This document shows, piece by piece, positions 1-9,985 of a DNA stretch of 64,000 bases. Position 1 is the stretch's first letter. Each line of letters begins with the position of its first letter. The notes below the pieces were generated by a model, which did no database searches, was not told the DNA's origin, and was given only the letters and a program-made list of their open reading frames with translations. The stretch is taken from the NCBI GenBank assembly GCA_030295235.1, contig AP026152.1, forward strand, positions 310,001 through 374,000, written 5' to 3'. Origin of the DNA: Fistulifera solaris. Its lineage: Eukaryota; Bacillariophyta; Bacillariophyceae; Naviculales; Stauroneidaceae. The position numbers and the translations under genes were made by a program.

Positions 1-2
1 TC

Positions 3-341
3 GCTGGTAACATGGACGACACCGTGAGAGAAAGCACCGATCTGACGTTGTTTGCACCCGTCAACCAGGGCTTGTCCAATGATTTGGTGGAAGATCTATT
101 GGAAAGACCCGACGCTCTGACCGACTTTTTGAAACATCACATGATGGCAGAAGTATTCAACGTGCGCGACTTGACGGAGGTGCAATTACTACATACCGTT
201 CTGGGAGAATGCATCCTTGCCAATCCGACGGAAAAGCGCGGTGTACTTATTGGTGAATCACAACTGAAAGGATATCAGCTAGTGCGAGAAGGAGTTCTGT
301 ACAAAATAAGTGATGCCTTGATTCCACCAACATGGCGATAA
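3..341 (+). CDS. FAS1 (fasciclin) domain protein, C-terminal fragment
   Basis: The frame is open from the window edge, so the gene starts upstream and only about 112 C-terminal residues are seen. They match the second half of a FAS1 domain: a TLFAPVNQGL-like H1 motif near residue 15, then a helical stretch with a KHHMMAE segment equivalent to the YHV box, and a terminal YKISDALIPP strand. FAS1 proteins are usually secreted or cell-surface adhesion proteins. The signal peptide and any additional FAS1 copies would lie outside the window. Stop codon TAA at 339-341. No frame break is seen in this part. Confidence 0.75.
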   Translation, partial: AGNMDDTVRESTDLTLFAPVNQGLSNDLVEDLLERPDALTDFLKHHMMAEVFNVRDLTEVQLLHTVLGECILANPTEKRGVLIGESQLKGYQLVREGVLYKISDALIPPTWR

Positions 342-473
342 ATAATGAATGATTCGAAGCATACGCAAACTACCACATTGGCGCTTCGAAAGCAGCCTTG
401 GTATTAGCGAGTGTTTTATTAAATATAAACCCTTTTGATAACTTACACGCAATTTACTACGTTATTGCGGTTA

Positions 474-974
474 CTAACCGCGAACCATGGCTTCCTTTTG
501 CGTAAGACAAAGACCACACTTCGGATAAAGATTCAGTCCAACAAGAGACACTGCCACAGGAACTTCTTCGTTGCACGGGAAAGCACATGACATTACAGCA
601 CAGCAAGCATGCAGCTGTCCGTTGATGATGCTACACCCATCACATTCGGACGTGCACCCGACGCAACAAAACGGAAAGAGAAGGGGGAGCGCCAGGTTTG
701 CAACACAGTTCTGCGTTGCAACAGCAGATACCAGCCTAGAAAGTGAAGGGTGAGTCGAAATCGACGCATGTCCCAAACAAGCGAACCGCAAACCACTCAC
801 TTTTCCCGAGCAACCCCAACAATCGCAAGTCGGGTAGACCGAAAGATTTACACAGCATAGTGCGCAACAGAGAATGACTTTCTCCTCATCGACGGCGTCG
901 TCATGAATTTTCATTGTCAAATGGTGCTTTCTACGATCGTTTGAATTCAATGGCTCAAATCCGAAACTCGTCAA
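474..974 (-). CDS. Cys-rich small protein, two exons, one frame break
   Basis: Unrecognised protein of about 144 residues. Exon 1 (801-974, 58 codons) ends at a GTGAGT donor; the intron is 736-800 (65 bp, acceptor TTCTAG); exon 2 is 474-735. The protein has many CC and CxC groups: CCALCC in exon 1, then GICCCNAELCCKPGAP directly after the acceptor, then FCCVGCTSECDGC. The last two groups lie in different frames, joined if one base is dropped from the G5 run at 683-687. A tail of type PCNEEVPVAVSLVGLNLYPK follows. The dense paired cysteines could bind metal or be S-acylated, but no function can be named. The start is the first ATG of the open frame and has no independent support. Confidence 0.55.
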   Translation of the reverse strand: MTSFGFEPLNSNDRRKHHLTMKIHDDAVDEEKVILCCALCCVNLSVYPTCDCWGCSGKVSGLRFACLGHASISTHPSLSRLVSAVATQNCVANLALPLLFPFCCVGCTSECDGCSIINGQLHACCAVMSCAFPCNEEVPVAVSLVGLNLYPKCGLCLTQKEAMVRG

Positions 975-1122
975 CTCGTTTTGTGAGAATCACAAACTTT
1001 CGAAGAAGAAAAAGTGAGACGGAGTATCTTCATGACACCATGATGTGTACCATCAGCCGGCTACACGTGTCGGACCGGTACCAATTAGCACAAGAATGAA
1101 TAATGAGGACTTGAATACTCCG

Positions 1123-1295
1123 TACCATTCGAGGCAAATGAGTTTCCGAGTACTTTAAAATCTATAGGACACGATTACTGTATACATTAATGTCGTTTTA
1201 CGACAGAAATCGTATGCCGTTTCAAAATCGACCGATTTTTTCCTCCTCCGCACCACGATGATATCGCGGCGAAACCATGGTCTTTCGACGATGCA
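1123..1295 (+). repeat. Left arm of 173-bp inverted repeat
   Basis: It pairs with 1747-1919 on the opposite strand, 172 of 173 positions identical. It contains its own short palindromes, such as GTCGTTTTACGAC. Confidence 0.9.
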
Positions 1296-1746
1296 CATTG
1301 GAGGCGTTTGTGGAGCTGCTTGTGAAGTTTTGCACCATTCAAACAAGCGAGAGCTGGTTGGTAGAATGGCGCAAAAGTTCACAAGGAGAAAAAAAGAGTG
1401 TGCCGAGTTTTTGGAGTTCTGTTTGGTCGCGCAAAACATGAGCTTCGACATGCATTTAAGGCGAGAAAGGTTCGTAAAGTACATCTCTCGTAACAAAACT
1501 TAAAGATAAGGTATATTATTGTAGAAGATATCTATTGATGAAAGAGTTATTAGAGAAAACCTTCATTTTGGCGTCGAAGGCTGAAGTCGTAGCGTTGGGA
1601 GGAAATTTTTTCCGTCCTCCGCAGTCGATCATTGATGTCCGCACTCCCCTGTTCGCAAGTGCCAATAATCTATCACTTTATCAAACGCTCCTATCTTGAC
1701 ATAATTATTCAATACTGGCACTTCTCGTCCATAAACAACTTCATTA

Positions 1747-1919
1747 TGCATCGTCGAAAGACCATGGTTTTGCCGCGATATCATCGTGGTGCGGAGGAGG
1801 AAAAAATCGGTCGATTTTGAAACGGCATACGATTTCTGTCGTAAAACGACATTAATGTATACAGTAATCGTGTCCTATAGATTTTAAAGTACTCGGAAAC
1901 TCATTTGCCTCGAATGGTA
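1747..1919 (-). repeat. Right arm of 173-bp inverted repeat
   Basis: Reverse complement of 1123-1295 with one mismatch. Similarity ends abruptly at both the inner and outer boundaries. Confidence 0.9.
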
Positions 1920-2199
1920 ATTGGTAATACTAATACCTGCAAGACTAAGCTGTGCACTTTCGACTTCCAGAAAGAAAGTTGCTATATATTTCCATCTTGG
2001 ATCCGGTAGGTAGCCCTACAAATCTATCTTCTCTATCCGTAGAGAGACTGCTCTTCGAACAGTGCGGTGATAGAGCAGCGATTTATTAGCCTGTCGATAG
2101 GTGCTCTTCAAAACCCTATTTCTGGCCAACTGAAGGACAGCAAAGTACACGACTCGTGTTTCCATCAGACCATGCGACTTCTAAATGCCTATTTGCGGC

Positions 2200-3483
2200 T
2201 CACGATGCCGCAAACGTGAAATCCTTTTGAAACACTTGACCCTGCTTTCGGTATTTTGGATCGAAGCGTTCTCCATACGCAAAAACGTTTGATGATGATT
2301 CGGTATTATTCAAAAATACTCGAGCTTTTTCGATCCACGGATTCGGTTCCACATCGGGGAGATGCACCAACAATTTGTGCACGACGGAAATTGCGGTGTT
2401 ATCCAACGAGTAGGTAGTCGAAGCCGGCAAGTTCCGAAACAACCAACTCTCTTCTTCGTCCCAACAAGTCATGGTCCGACCGGTTTCGTGGACTTCACAA
2501 AACGATTTGTTACGTCCCATGACCAACGCCCGTGGAAGTATTTGCGTAAACGTGGATCGCATCCCCGCCACCAAGACATCAGCATGCGCCAAGAGAGCCA
2601 TATCCATCATACTCGACTGCCATCCTTGAAAGCATGGTTCGCCGTGATTCCACGCTTGATACGAAACCCCTTGGGTCGGTCGATTCTGTGGAAGCCAGAC
2701 TATGGGAATGCCGGGATAATCGGTTGCAGTCGTGTGACAAGCGGTTTGTACCATCGGAATGACACGTTCGGTATCGGTCGCCAGAAACAACAAGGCAGGT
2801 CGACTCCACCGCTGTTCCGCCGCATATTTTCGCAACAGATAGCACAAGTCGTTCACAAAAGTGGTAGTATTCCCAATTCTGCGTCCCGACGCGGCAAAAT
2901 GGTCCTGTTCTCCGTTTCCTTCCCGCACATGCAATCCAATGACCGTATGCCGTTCAAACTGCTGTAGCAACGGCAGCGGTGTGCGTTGTACAAAACGATC
3001 AAGCAACTCCTGAAACAAGATACGATCGAACCGCAATTTCTTCTTCCACGGATTGTTGTTGCCAGTACGATAGTGCTGCGGTATGGCGACGCGCGCATTC
3101 TTATAACTCTGTCCCGCCGCATAGCCCGCGACATCGTTTCGTACTAAAATTTGTCGATTGCGATAATCTGCCGTAGTTGAAGTCCGCATCGTCAATCGAT
3201 GCGTCCCAAACAAATAGGCAAACACATCGGTCTCCGTCTGACAGGATCCTCCGTGCAATTCCATCACGGGAAGATTCAGAACGCGTGTCAAATGATATGC
3301 CGCCGAAAGTTTACTCAGACGATGCCCCAAACCGAATTGTGCAACATAATACAATCGATTCACTTCCTGCATCGATGGGTCATCACGAGTCGAAAAACGA
3401 GCCAGGATATAAAATTGCGCGAGCGTCCAAACAGCCATGCCGCATCCCAGGACAGCGGCCGCCGCCTTGCGTCGTGAGAACAT
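2200..3483 (-). CDS. Type II membrane glycosyltransferase, fucosyltransferase-like
   Basis: A 427-residue protein in one exon. I chose the Met at 3483 because it gives a short basic tail (MFSRRK) followed by one membrane helix (about residues 7-28), the usual Golgi type II arrangement. A Met 17 codons upstream (3534) would add a second hydrophobic stretch. The luminal part has three spaced motifs seen in GT-B fucosyltransferases of the FUT8/NodZ/POFUT group: HVREGNGE (compare HxR), FLATDTERV (compare ATD), and a C-terminal GMRSTFTQILPRALVMG block. Several N-x-S/T sites fit a secretory location. The donor and acceptor cannot be read from the sequence. It could be another GT-B enzyme of the same fold. 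Confidence 0.5.
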   Translation of the reverse strand: MFSRRKAAAAVLGCGMAVWTLAQFYILARFSTRDDPSMQEVNRLYYVAQFGLGHRLSKLSAAYHLTRVLNLPVMELHGGSCQTETDVFAYLFGTHRLTMRTSTTADYRNRQILVRNDVAGYAAGQSYKNARVAIPQHYRTGNNNPWKKKLRFDRILFQELLDRFVQRTPLPLLQQFERHTVIGLHVREGNGEQDHFAASGRRIGNTTTFVNDLCYLLRKYAAEQRWSRPALLFLATDTERVIPMVQTACHTTATDYPGIPIVWLPQNRPTQGVSYQAWNHGEPCFQGWQSSMMDMALLAHADVLVAGMRSTFTQILPRALVMGRNKSFCEVHETGRTMTCWDEEESWLFRNLPASTTYSLDNTAISVVHKLLVHLPDVEPNPWIEKARVFLNNTESSSNVFAYGERFDPKYRKQGQVFQKDFTFAAS

Positions 3484-3760
3484 GACTATCTCATTTTTTC
3501 TTGCAAAGAATGATAGTAAGAAATAAATGATCACAAAAGAAAGGTCGAAACTTTGTTATTCGAAGCATATAGGAGTAAGTAGAAACCCGGTTCGAAGCAA
3601 CAAAATCTAAATAAGAAGCGAGAAAGGAACCCGGACAGACGGTCGACGGAAAGACACGACGGTGACCGCATTTTTTCGTTTTTTTGCTTATTTATTGTTT
3701 GTGTTTCAACTTTTAACCGAGGTCATTCTCCTATTTTTTCATTATCATTATTTATCAACA

Positions 3761-6021
3761 ATGGATTCGTCTTGTTCTTCCTTCCAACGATTGTTGACTC
3801 CCCGAACAAGCGACGGCGGCGTGTGAAACATGGCGTCAATTTTACGAACAGGTCTGGTTGCCTCTACAGGTTCCGGATCGCACCGTCTGGCAGCAAGCCT
3901 TGTGGCTCGCCGTACAGGATACCCGCGCAGCTGCTACCAGTAGTGTTCATTTTTGGATCTTGACGTTACGACCTGTGGTATTGTTTGCGCACATGACACT
4001 GCAATGGATACTTCAAGTCATTTGGAAGTACGTCATTGTGAAGGGCATTTCGCAACAAGGTGTACTTTATGTCAAGACCGCGGGTCGACGGTGGTATCAG
4101 TGGCAGTGCTCTTTGACCCGTGAACAAGTGGTGATGGAATTGGTTCTAGCAGTCTCGGTGGTGGCGCTGTACTATTTGCACCGTTTCTTGCAACGACAAA
4201 CCTATTTTCAGAGATTATCGGCGTGGATTCGAGCCAAAGTGCGGGTGTTGCAACTCTACTACGACCGATCGAAGCGTGGGACTGCCAAGGTACGTTGGTT
4301 TGATGATTGGTTGCAAAAATACTTTATTGGCGCCCCTGTCGCTGTCGAGCCTTATTTCGTTCATCCGTGACCCGATCATTCGGGAGTGAGCGCGCCTGTC
4401 ACCTTATGTATTTCTCTACTTAGACGTTTGTGCTGGAGTATTTTCCGTTGGAAGTGTCATACTGCCTAAGTATCTCCGTTGACCCGGCGTTCATCGCAAA
4501 ACTGCGGTTCGCGGAAAAGCGCATCCTTTTGTTTCATTCTCTCCTTCATCTTCACTCAAAATATTTCTATCCTTGAAACAGGCCTATGAACGCACTGTAC
4601 GGAAAATTGCCACGACATCACTGCGATTGGCTGTCATGATGCCACATTTGTTGTTTTGGGGAGTTGCGGCGGCGACAAAATGGTTATTACCGTCCTTTCT
4701 CTCGTGGCTCGCGTGCGATACGGCCCTCCTTCCCGTTTTGCGGTTGTGGTATCCGGTCACGGCGACGCTTTTGTTTTTGCACGACATGAAACTAGTCACC
4801 CAACCACATATCAAAACATCAACACAAACGCCCCAGCGGAAAACATCGTCAACACCTCGGACGCCTCTGTTGCGCATGTTCCCCCGAACGACTCCCGCCT
4901 CGGAACCTCGAAAACGTCGCGAAGTGAACGAAATGAAGGAGCGCGAAACATATTGGCTCCAATTTTGGATGACGAATGCGGCATTTTTGTGCGGAAAAGG
5001 TGTTTGGCAGGCGTTACCTTTTGTGACGAAAGTGGTGAACCGAACATGGATACTGCAACTCGAACTCCTATTGTATATTTGGGTCTTTGTCATGCCGTAT
5101 TTGTTGCCTCAAATTGCCCATGCACCCGAAGGAAAACCGTTGGCCTTACTGGAACCCCACATTCGTCGTGTCGCGCGCACAGTGTATCAATCGACACAGC
5201 TGTTTTCGGATGCATGGTGGGAAACGTGGGTGGTACGTCCCTTGACGACCACATTGAATCTCCTGGTGACATTGCGCATGTTGTCCCGAAATTTTGCCAA
5301 TGAGTTACGAAACGTGGTTACGCAGAGCAAGGCGCTTCTGTTGCCTTCCTTGTCTTTGTTCATGCCCCGTTTTCTTTCCATCTTTGGTTTATTGTTTGTT
5401 CAGTATGTTCTTCCGCTGTACCAACAATCGACCTTGCGGCACGAACGTATGCTCCGGTATTGGGTGATTCATATTTTATTGAGTGCCATCACGCAAGCCA
5501 CGGATGCCATTTTGTGGTGGATTCCATTGTCACGTGTGGTCATCTTTGCGGCGTTTGTGGTGATTGGGACTGTTCCAGCGGTAGTGGATCTGTGCATCCG
5601 CATGATATTGCATGATTTGGAAGTCTTTCGCTTGCTTCCGTCAACCGAGGAACAATTAGAGAAAAGTTCTTGGGCTTCGCGGGGGGTTCATGCGTTATTG
5701 GAGCGTTTGCCCAAAGCCACGGAAGATCCATTGACACCCGCGAAGGAGGAAGAAACTGTGAATGCTGCACATGGCGCATCTCTTCCTTCTATAGATTCGG
5801 ATCAAGAACAAGACGATGCCGTTTTATATGCGACTTCAGAAGATGACCCCTGTTCGAGCTCCGAAGGGAGCCACGCGACAGATGAAAATAAGCCGGCGTC
5901 GAAGAAGAAAGCTCCCAAACGCTCACAACACAAAACAGAGAGTGTGGTAGACAAGGAGAATGAAGGTAACGTCCGACGATCCGCGAGACAGCGTACACGA
6001 ACGGAGCGTCTTGCCTCATGA
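3761..6021 (+). CDS. Multi-pass membrane protein with two TB2/DP1/HVA22-like segments
   Basis: About 655 residues in two exons. Exon 1 (3761-4289) ends at GTACGT; the intron is 4290-4581 (292 bp, long for this window); exon 2 is 4582-6021, joined in phase 0. Dropping one base from the C4 run at 3800-3803 links ATG 3761 to the main frame. Many hydrophobic helices are present. Two segments resemble the TB2/DP1/HVA22 (REEP) hairpin: one with YPVTATLLFLHDM followed by EREYWLQFWMTN and ALPFVTKV, one with LRYWVIHILLS and AILWWIPLSRVV. REEP proteins shape ER tubules, so an ER-shaping role is an inference from weak similarity. The last 120 residues are acidic and serine-rich and end in a basic RRSARQRTR patch, probably cytosolic. 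It converges on the PI4K gene with 88 bp between stops. Confidence 0.6.
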
Positions 6022-6109
6022 GCGGCCAGTCCGAATATTGTAATTCATAACACTAGCACAACAATAGAAAGAAACGCTGTAGACGCGCGTATATTTCAAT
6101 ATTTAAAGG

Positions 6110-9100
6110 TTACATGGCGTATCCATTCGTAGCGTGTTGAAAAGCGTCGTAGAGATACGTACCAAAGTGTTGTCGCGACCTACGAATCAGTTTCAAGGCC
6201 CTAGCCTTCACTTGGCTGTCCGGAACGTCGATCATCAAGCGTTTTTGGAAGTTGGTAAGAGCTTTACCATCGCCGTACCTGCTTCCAGAGAAACAAGGGT
6301 AATTGCTCTTATACATCATAATCTCAACCAACCCCAGGGCAATCTGCGAGTTCTTGCGCGCCACTTCAATTCCAGCCACAAAAAGCCTTTCAAATTCCTT
6401 AAAGCATTCTGAGCCAACTCCGCCAAGTACTTCGACGTATTCCTTCGTAAACTTAAAAGGAGCTCGTTCGAAACTGAACTCATGACCAGGTGCCATTCCA
6501 AGTGCAAAACCGAAATCAATATGAATCAATCGGCCTTTCGTATCGATCATAATGTTTCCGTTGTGACGGTCTTTGAGTCCCAGCAGATAAGATACAATGG
6601 CGTAGCCAGCTAAACTTTGCATGAAATTAGTCTGGGCCGTGATGAATGACTTTGACTTGGGATCACCGTACACCATTTCAAAGTACTTCCTCAGTCCGCC
6701 TTCTTTTGGGTATCCTTCCGCCTTTTTAAGTCCATCAAGAGAAGTCGCATCAACTAATACTTCCAGCAATCCGGTTCTGCTGCTAACACTAAGAATGCGA
6801 TAAGTTTTCAGCCAAAGTGGCAGCCCAGCTTTCGCGAAAACGGATTTGTAGTAGTGAATCATTTGCATGACGAAAACTTCCTGTCGTAAGTCATCATTCG
6901 ATTTTGACATGCAAGACGCAATTTCCAGCTGAATCATTTCGTCATCTTCCGTCCCCATTTCCTTCTTGGTAGACTCGAGCATCTGCGCTGATTTCTCGGC
7001 AAAGGAAACACCACCGCAGACAAACTGTTTCGCACGCTGCATGGCTTCGGCGTCAATGTCGTAGTTTTCGAGATCTGCGAGCACAATTTTATCTCGAATC
7101 AAGATGCTGCTGCGTTCTACAGCGATGGATTTTTCTCCAACGGAAACACAATCTGCATCAGAAATTCTAGCAGCTTCGTCCAAGATCGGCACAGTATCTT
7201 GTAGATGGGTTTGCAAATCCATCACACTAACTGATTTCCGCCTTTGATCCTGGTCCTTCATGCGTTTGGCCAGCTTAGGGGGTAGTGTTATAACGTTATC
7301 TCGAAGTAGGAGTTGCACCAGGCGATTGCCTTTCTTCGTGAACTGGGGAGCTTGTGAAGCAACATCACCCTTCTTGGCTTTGAAGGAAATTCCCGGTGTG
7401 GGCGCGTCCTGATCTTCTTCATCCCAGATACTTAGCTTCGGGTTGCTACCACTTTCTTGCGTTCTGTAACTCATTTCCGGCTTTTCGTCGACAGATTGAT
7501 GTTGCTGCTCGTCCTCGCCGTTCGCTTCCTTTTCCGACTCAATAATACTTTCCTCTGTATCAGGAGTGACGTCAAAATACGAGTGCATGTATTCAGCAAC
7601 ATCGCAATTGGGCTCTGTTCGCATCGTGTTACTGCGTCTCAGTCCCGTGCTTCGATGCAACTCACCACGTTTGGTCAGAAAGTGCATAATCACAGGACAT
7701 CGTTCTTTTGTGTTGAATACTCGCGTGTGCTTTGGGAGAGGCGATGCAACACGTCGCCACGTGTGAGTCGAGTTGCACAACGGAAGGTAAACAGCGGGTG
7801 GAATTTGCAATGCGGTGACTTTTTGAGGGGCGAGTACCTTTCGTTCCGACCGGTCACATTCGCGTAGCTCTTCTGCCAAACCTGTTAAAGCTTGTACAAA
7901 CAAGCGTTCGTTTTGAAAGAACTCATATCGATCGAGTTGAGCTTGAGTAAGGTCGCCTTTCAGAGTAGCTTCATCGATGCGTTTCGGAAAGTCATTGACG
8001 CTGCCCTCCCTTTCATCTCCCTTCAGTTTTTCACCGCTAGCTGTATTAGCTCTACCGGACCGCGTCAACGCATTATGAAATAAGGAAGATGTGTCGGCCT
8101 CTTCTTTCATGCGCCGCAACCACAATTTCGCCTCTTCGGGCTTGGGGAACCGCAATCGAAACTGGTAGGACCGGGTGACCACCAGGAGTGTCATAGATTG
8201 GTCTTGCGAAGAACCGGTCGTATCGTGAGAAATCACCGCCCGTTCCAAACTCATCGCACGGTCCAACGTTAACTTTCCTTGACAACAATCCCCCGCCGAT
8301 TTGTAGCAGTTCAAGACGTGCCGGTCGAGCGTGCAGTAACGCTGTACCCATGGCGCATCCAGTTTATCGGGTTCTTTTCCTTTGATAGGCAAAGGTGTGG
8401 GCATTTGCACGGAAATCCAACCATCCAACTTTTGCTCACTGGAGTAATCACCCGCATCCGGCTCATCCTCTGTAATTTGTAAAGCATTGAATCGACGATC
8501 CGCTTGCTCTAAGATCATCAATTCCTTCTGCGTAATCTTCCCCTGTTCGTAGAGCCGTTGCAATGTCGCGGCCCGGGGTTTTCCGTATACCACACACCGT
8601 TCCACATTGCGTAACAAATTCAAGCATCGGTTGTAGACGACGGGATCGTAGTTGGGATTGGGTACACCACCAATGGCGGCCGGTCCTTCCCCCCTCAAAA
8701 TCGGGTGGGAGTTCGGGCTGATAATCTTCCAAGGCACCCTGCAAGATCCAATTGAGCTGGAGCGCAAAATGCAACGATTGTTGGGCAATTACCAAGGTTA
8801 GACGCTCGAGGACGGCATCGTCCCAGTCGACCTCGAGGTGGATGATCATGTGCGCTAACTGGGGCAGATAAAATTCGATCCCATCAAAGACGTGCCGGGA
8901 ACCTGCAAACTGTCGTGTCATGAGAAACGCTTTTTATTTGACAAATACTAACACCGATCCTGACGACGTACCTTGGAAATGAACCGCGCCATGAACGTAA
9001 TGACAGAGGGGTCATCCCGAAATTGCCACAACAACATGACCACTTTCTCCATCGGTACTTTGTCGCTGGATTCGGAACCGAGAACTTCTTCTACCAGACT

Positions 9101-9181
9101 TAAAAAAGATTGAGACAACCGCACGTTGAAAGTGTTTTTAAGACGAGAGGACATACCGATTTTTGAAGACTTCGTGTTCAT
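6110..9181 (-). CDS. Phosphatidylinositol 4-kinase, type III beta-like, with PH domain
   Basis: About 1,002 residues. Exon 1 is 8972-9181 (70 codons, ending FISK); intron 8910-8971 (62 bp, GTACGT donor); exon 2 is 6110-8909. One base must be dropped from the C6 run at 8689-8694 to join the accessory helical region (VFDGIEFYLPQLAHM) to the rest. Domain order: helical lipid-kinase-unique region (about 1-140), PH domain (about 225-345, ending in a tryptophan helix LWLRRM), linker, kinase domain (about 750-1000). The catalytic loop GLKDRHNGNIMID and metal motif HIDFGF are intact, followed by a PFKFTKEYVEVLGG activation-loop region and a C-terminus YDAFQHATNGYAM of the PI4KB/Pik1 type. It would make PI4P on Golgi or endosomal membranes. 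Animal and yeast PI4KB lack the PH domain. Confidence 0.9.
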
Positions 9182-9985
9182 CGTAAACGTTCATGTTTTT
9201 GAAGGGTTCTAGAGGGACAAAATGCTGCAAAGATAGATTTTTCTCGACGCCGGGAAAACCTTGTTTTCTCGTAGTATTCACAATCGAACACCAATACGAA
9301 AATGTCTCGTGATAAGACGGGACGATAAAGATTCAATACGAATCTTGGCTGGAACGAGGTTAAAATGACTCTTCGGAGAGGATTTGTATCTTTTTTACCA
9401 AAGCTGCCGGCTCGAAAAGATTACCGCTTTCGAGTTCTTTCCCACAAGATGAAAACGATGCTTTGTTGCACAGATCGAAGAAACAAGGATGAATGGAGAG
9501 ACGCAGCCGACGAATATCAATCAATTGCAATGACTGACGATGTCGTCTCTTTTTTTCGCTCTTGCGTCGCAATGCGGTGTTTTGCGAGTTTTATTTTATG
9601 TGCGATCCAGTACGAGCTCGACTATGCTTGGCATAGTAGACGCGCGTGTGAATCCGGTACTGACCTTTACGGAATCTGGAATTCAAAAACGCATCATCAT
9701 TGAAGTAAGTGAAATTCCATAACTATAACCCTAGTGTACACACGAAATGCCGACCGTTGAACTCGAAAATTTCCTACCGGTACCTCCTTGACCGGTACCG
9801 GTACCCCATTTCCCTCGACACACCCAACACGTTGGAAAGGTATTGGCCGTTCGCCAAAAATGGATCGATCTTGATCTTGTACAATCGACAACAATCGAAT
9901 CGTTCGTTACACGGGAACAAAGCAACTCAAGAATGAAAGAACATCCCTTATTCGATTGTGCCCATTGCATCACAAGAACAGCAAC
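9182..9985. other. Intergenic region between divergent genes, possible 5' UTR exon
   Basis: It separates PI4K (minus) from the coiled-coil gene (plus). A GTAAGT at 9705-9710 could be the donor of a 5' UTR intron of the downstream gene, but no convincing acceptor was fixed. GGTACC-type palindromes cluster at 9776-9805. Short open frames here overlap in several registers and are not supported as genes. Confidence 0.4.

Larger units (their letters stand above)
1123..1919. mobile_element. Non-autonomous DNA element with 173-bp inverted ends
   Basis: Positions 1123-1295 and 1747-1919 are reverse complements over 173 bp with a single mismatch (GCGGCGAAACC against GCGGCAAAACC). Both ends finish in TA, so the element may begin with CCATTCGAGG flanked by a TA duplication, as in Tc1/mariner-like and MITE families. 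The 451-bp interior has no transposase-like reading frame. It carries a hairpin near 1600-1620 (GGAGGA...TCCTCC) and an 81-codon open frame starting inside the left arm that resembles nothing I recognise. The nearly identical arms point to recent insertion or to active correction between the arms. The family is not identified. Confidence 0.75.

Noticed and set aside
3821-3851. 31-bp GT...AG segment as an intron in the TB2-like gene
   Set aside because: Too short for this genome (shortest supported introns are about 60 bp); a one-base change in the C4 run gives a smoother protein.
9365-9722. Overlapping plus-strand frames of 112 and 60 codons
   Set aside because: Two registers are open at once and neither has recognisable features; the GTAAGT at 9705 fits a leader exon better than a separate gene.
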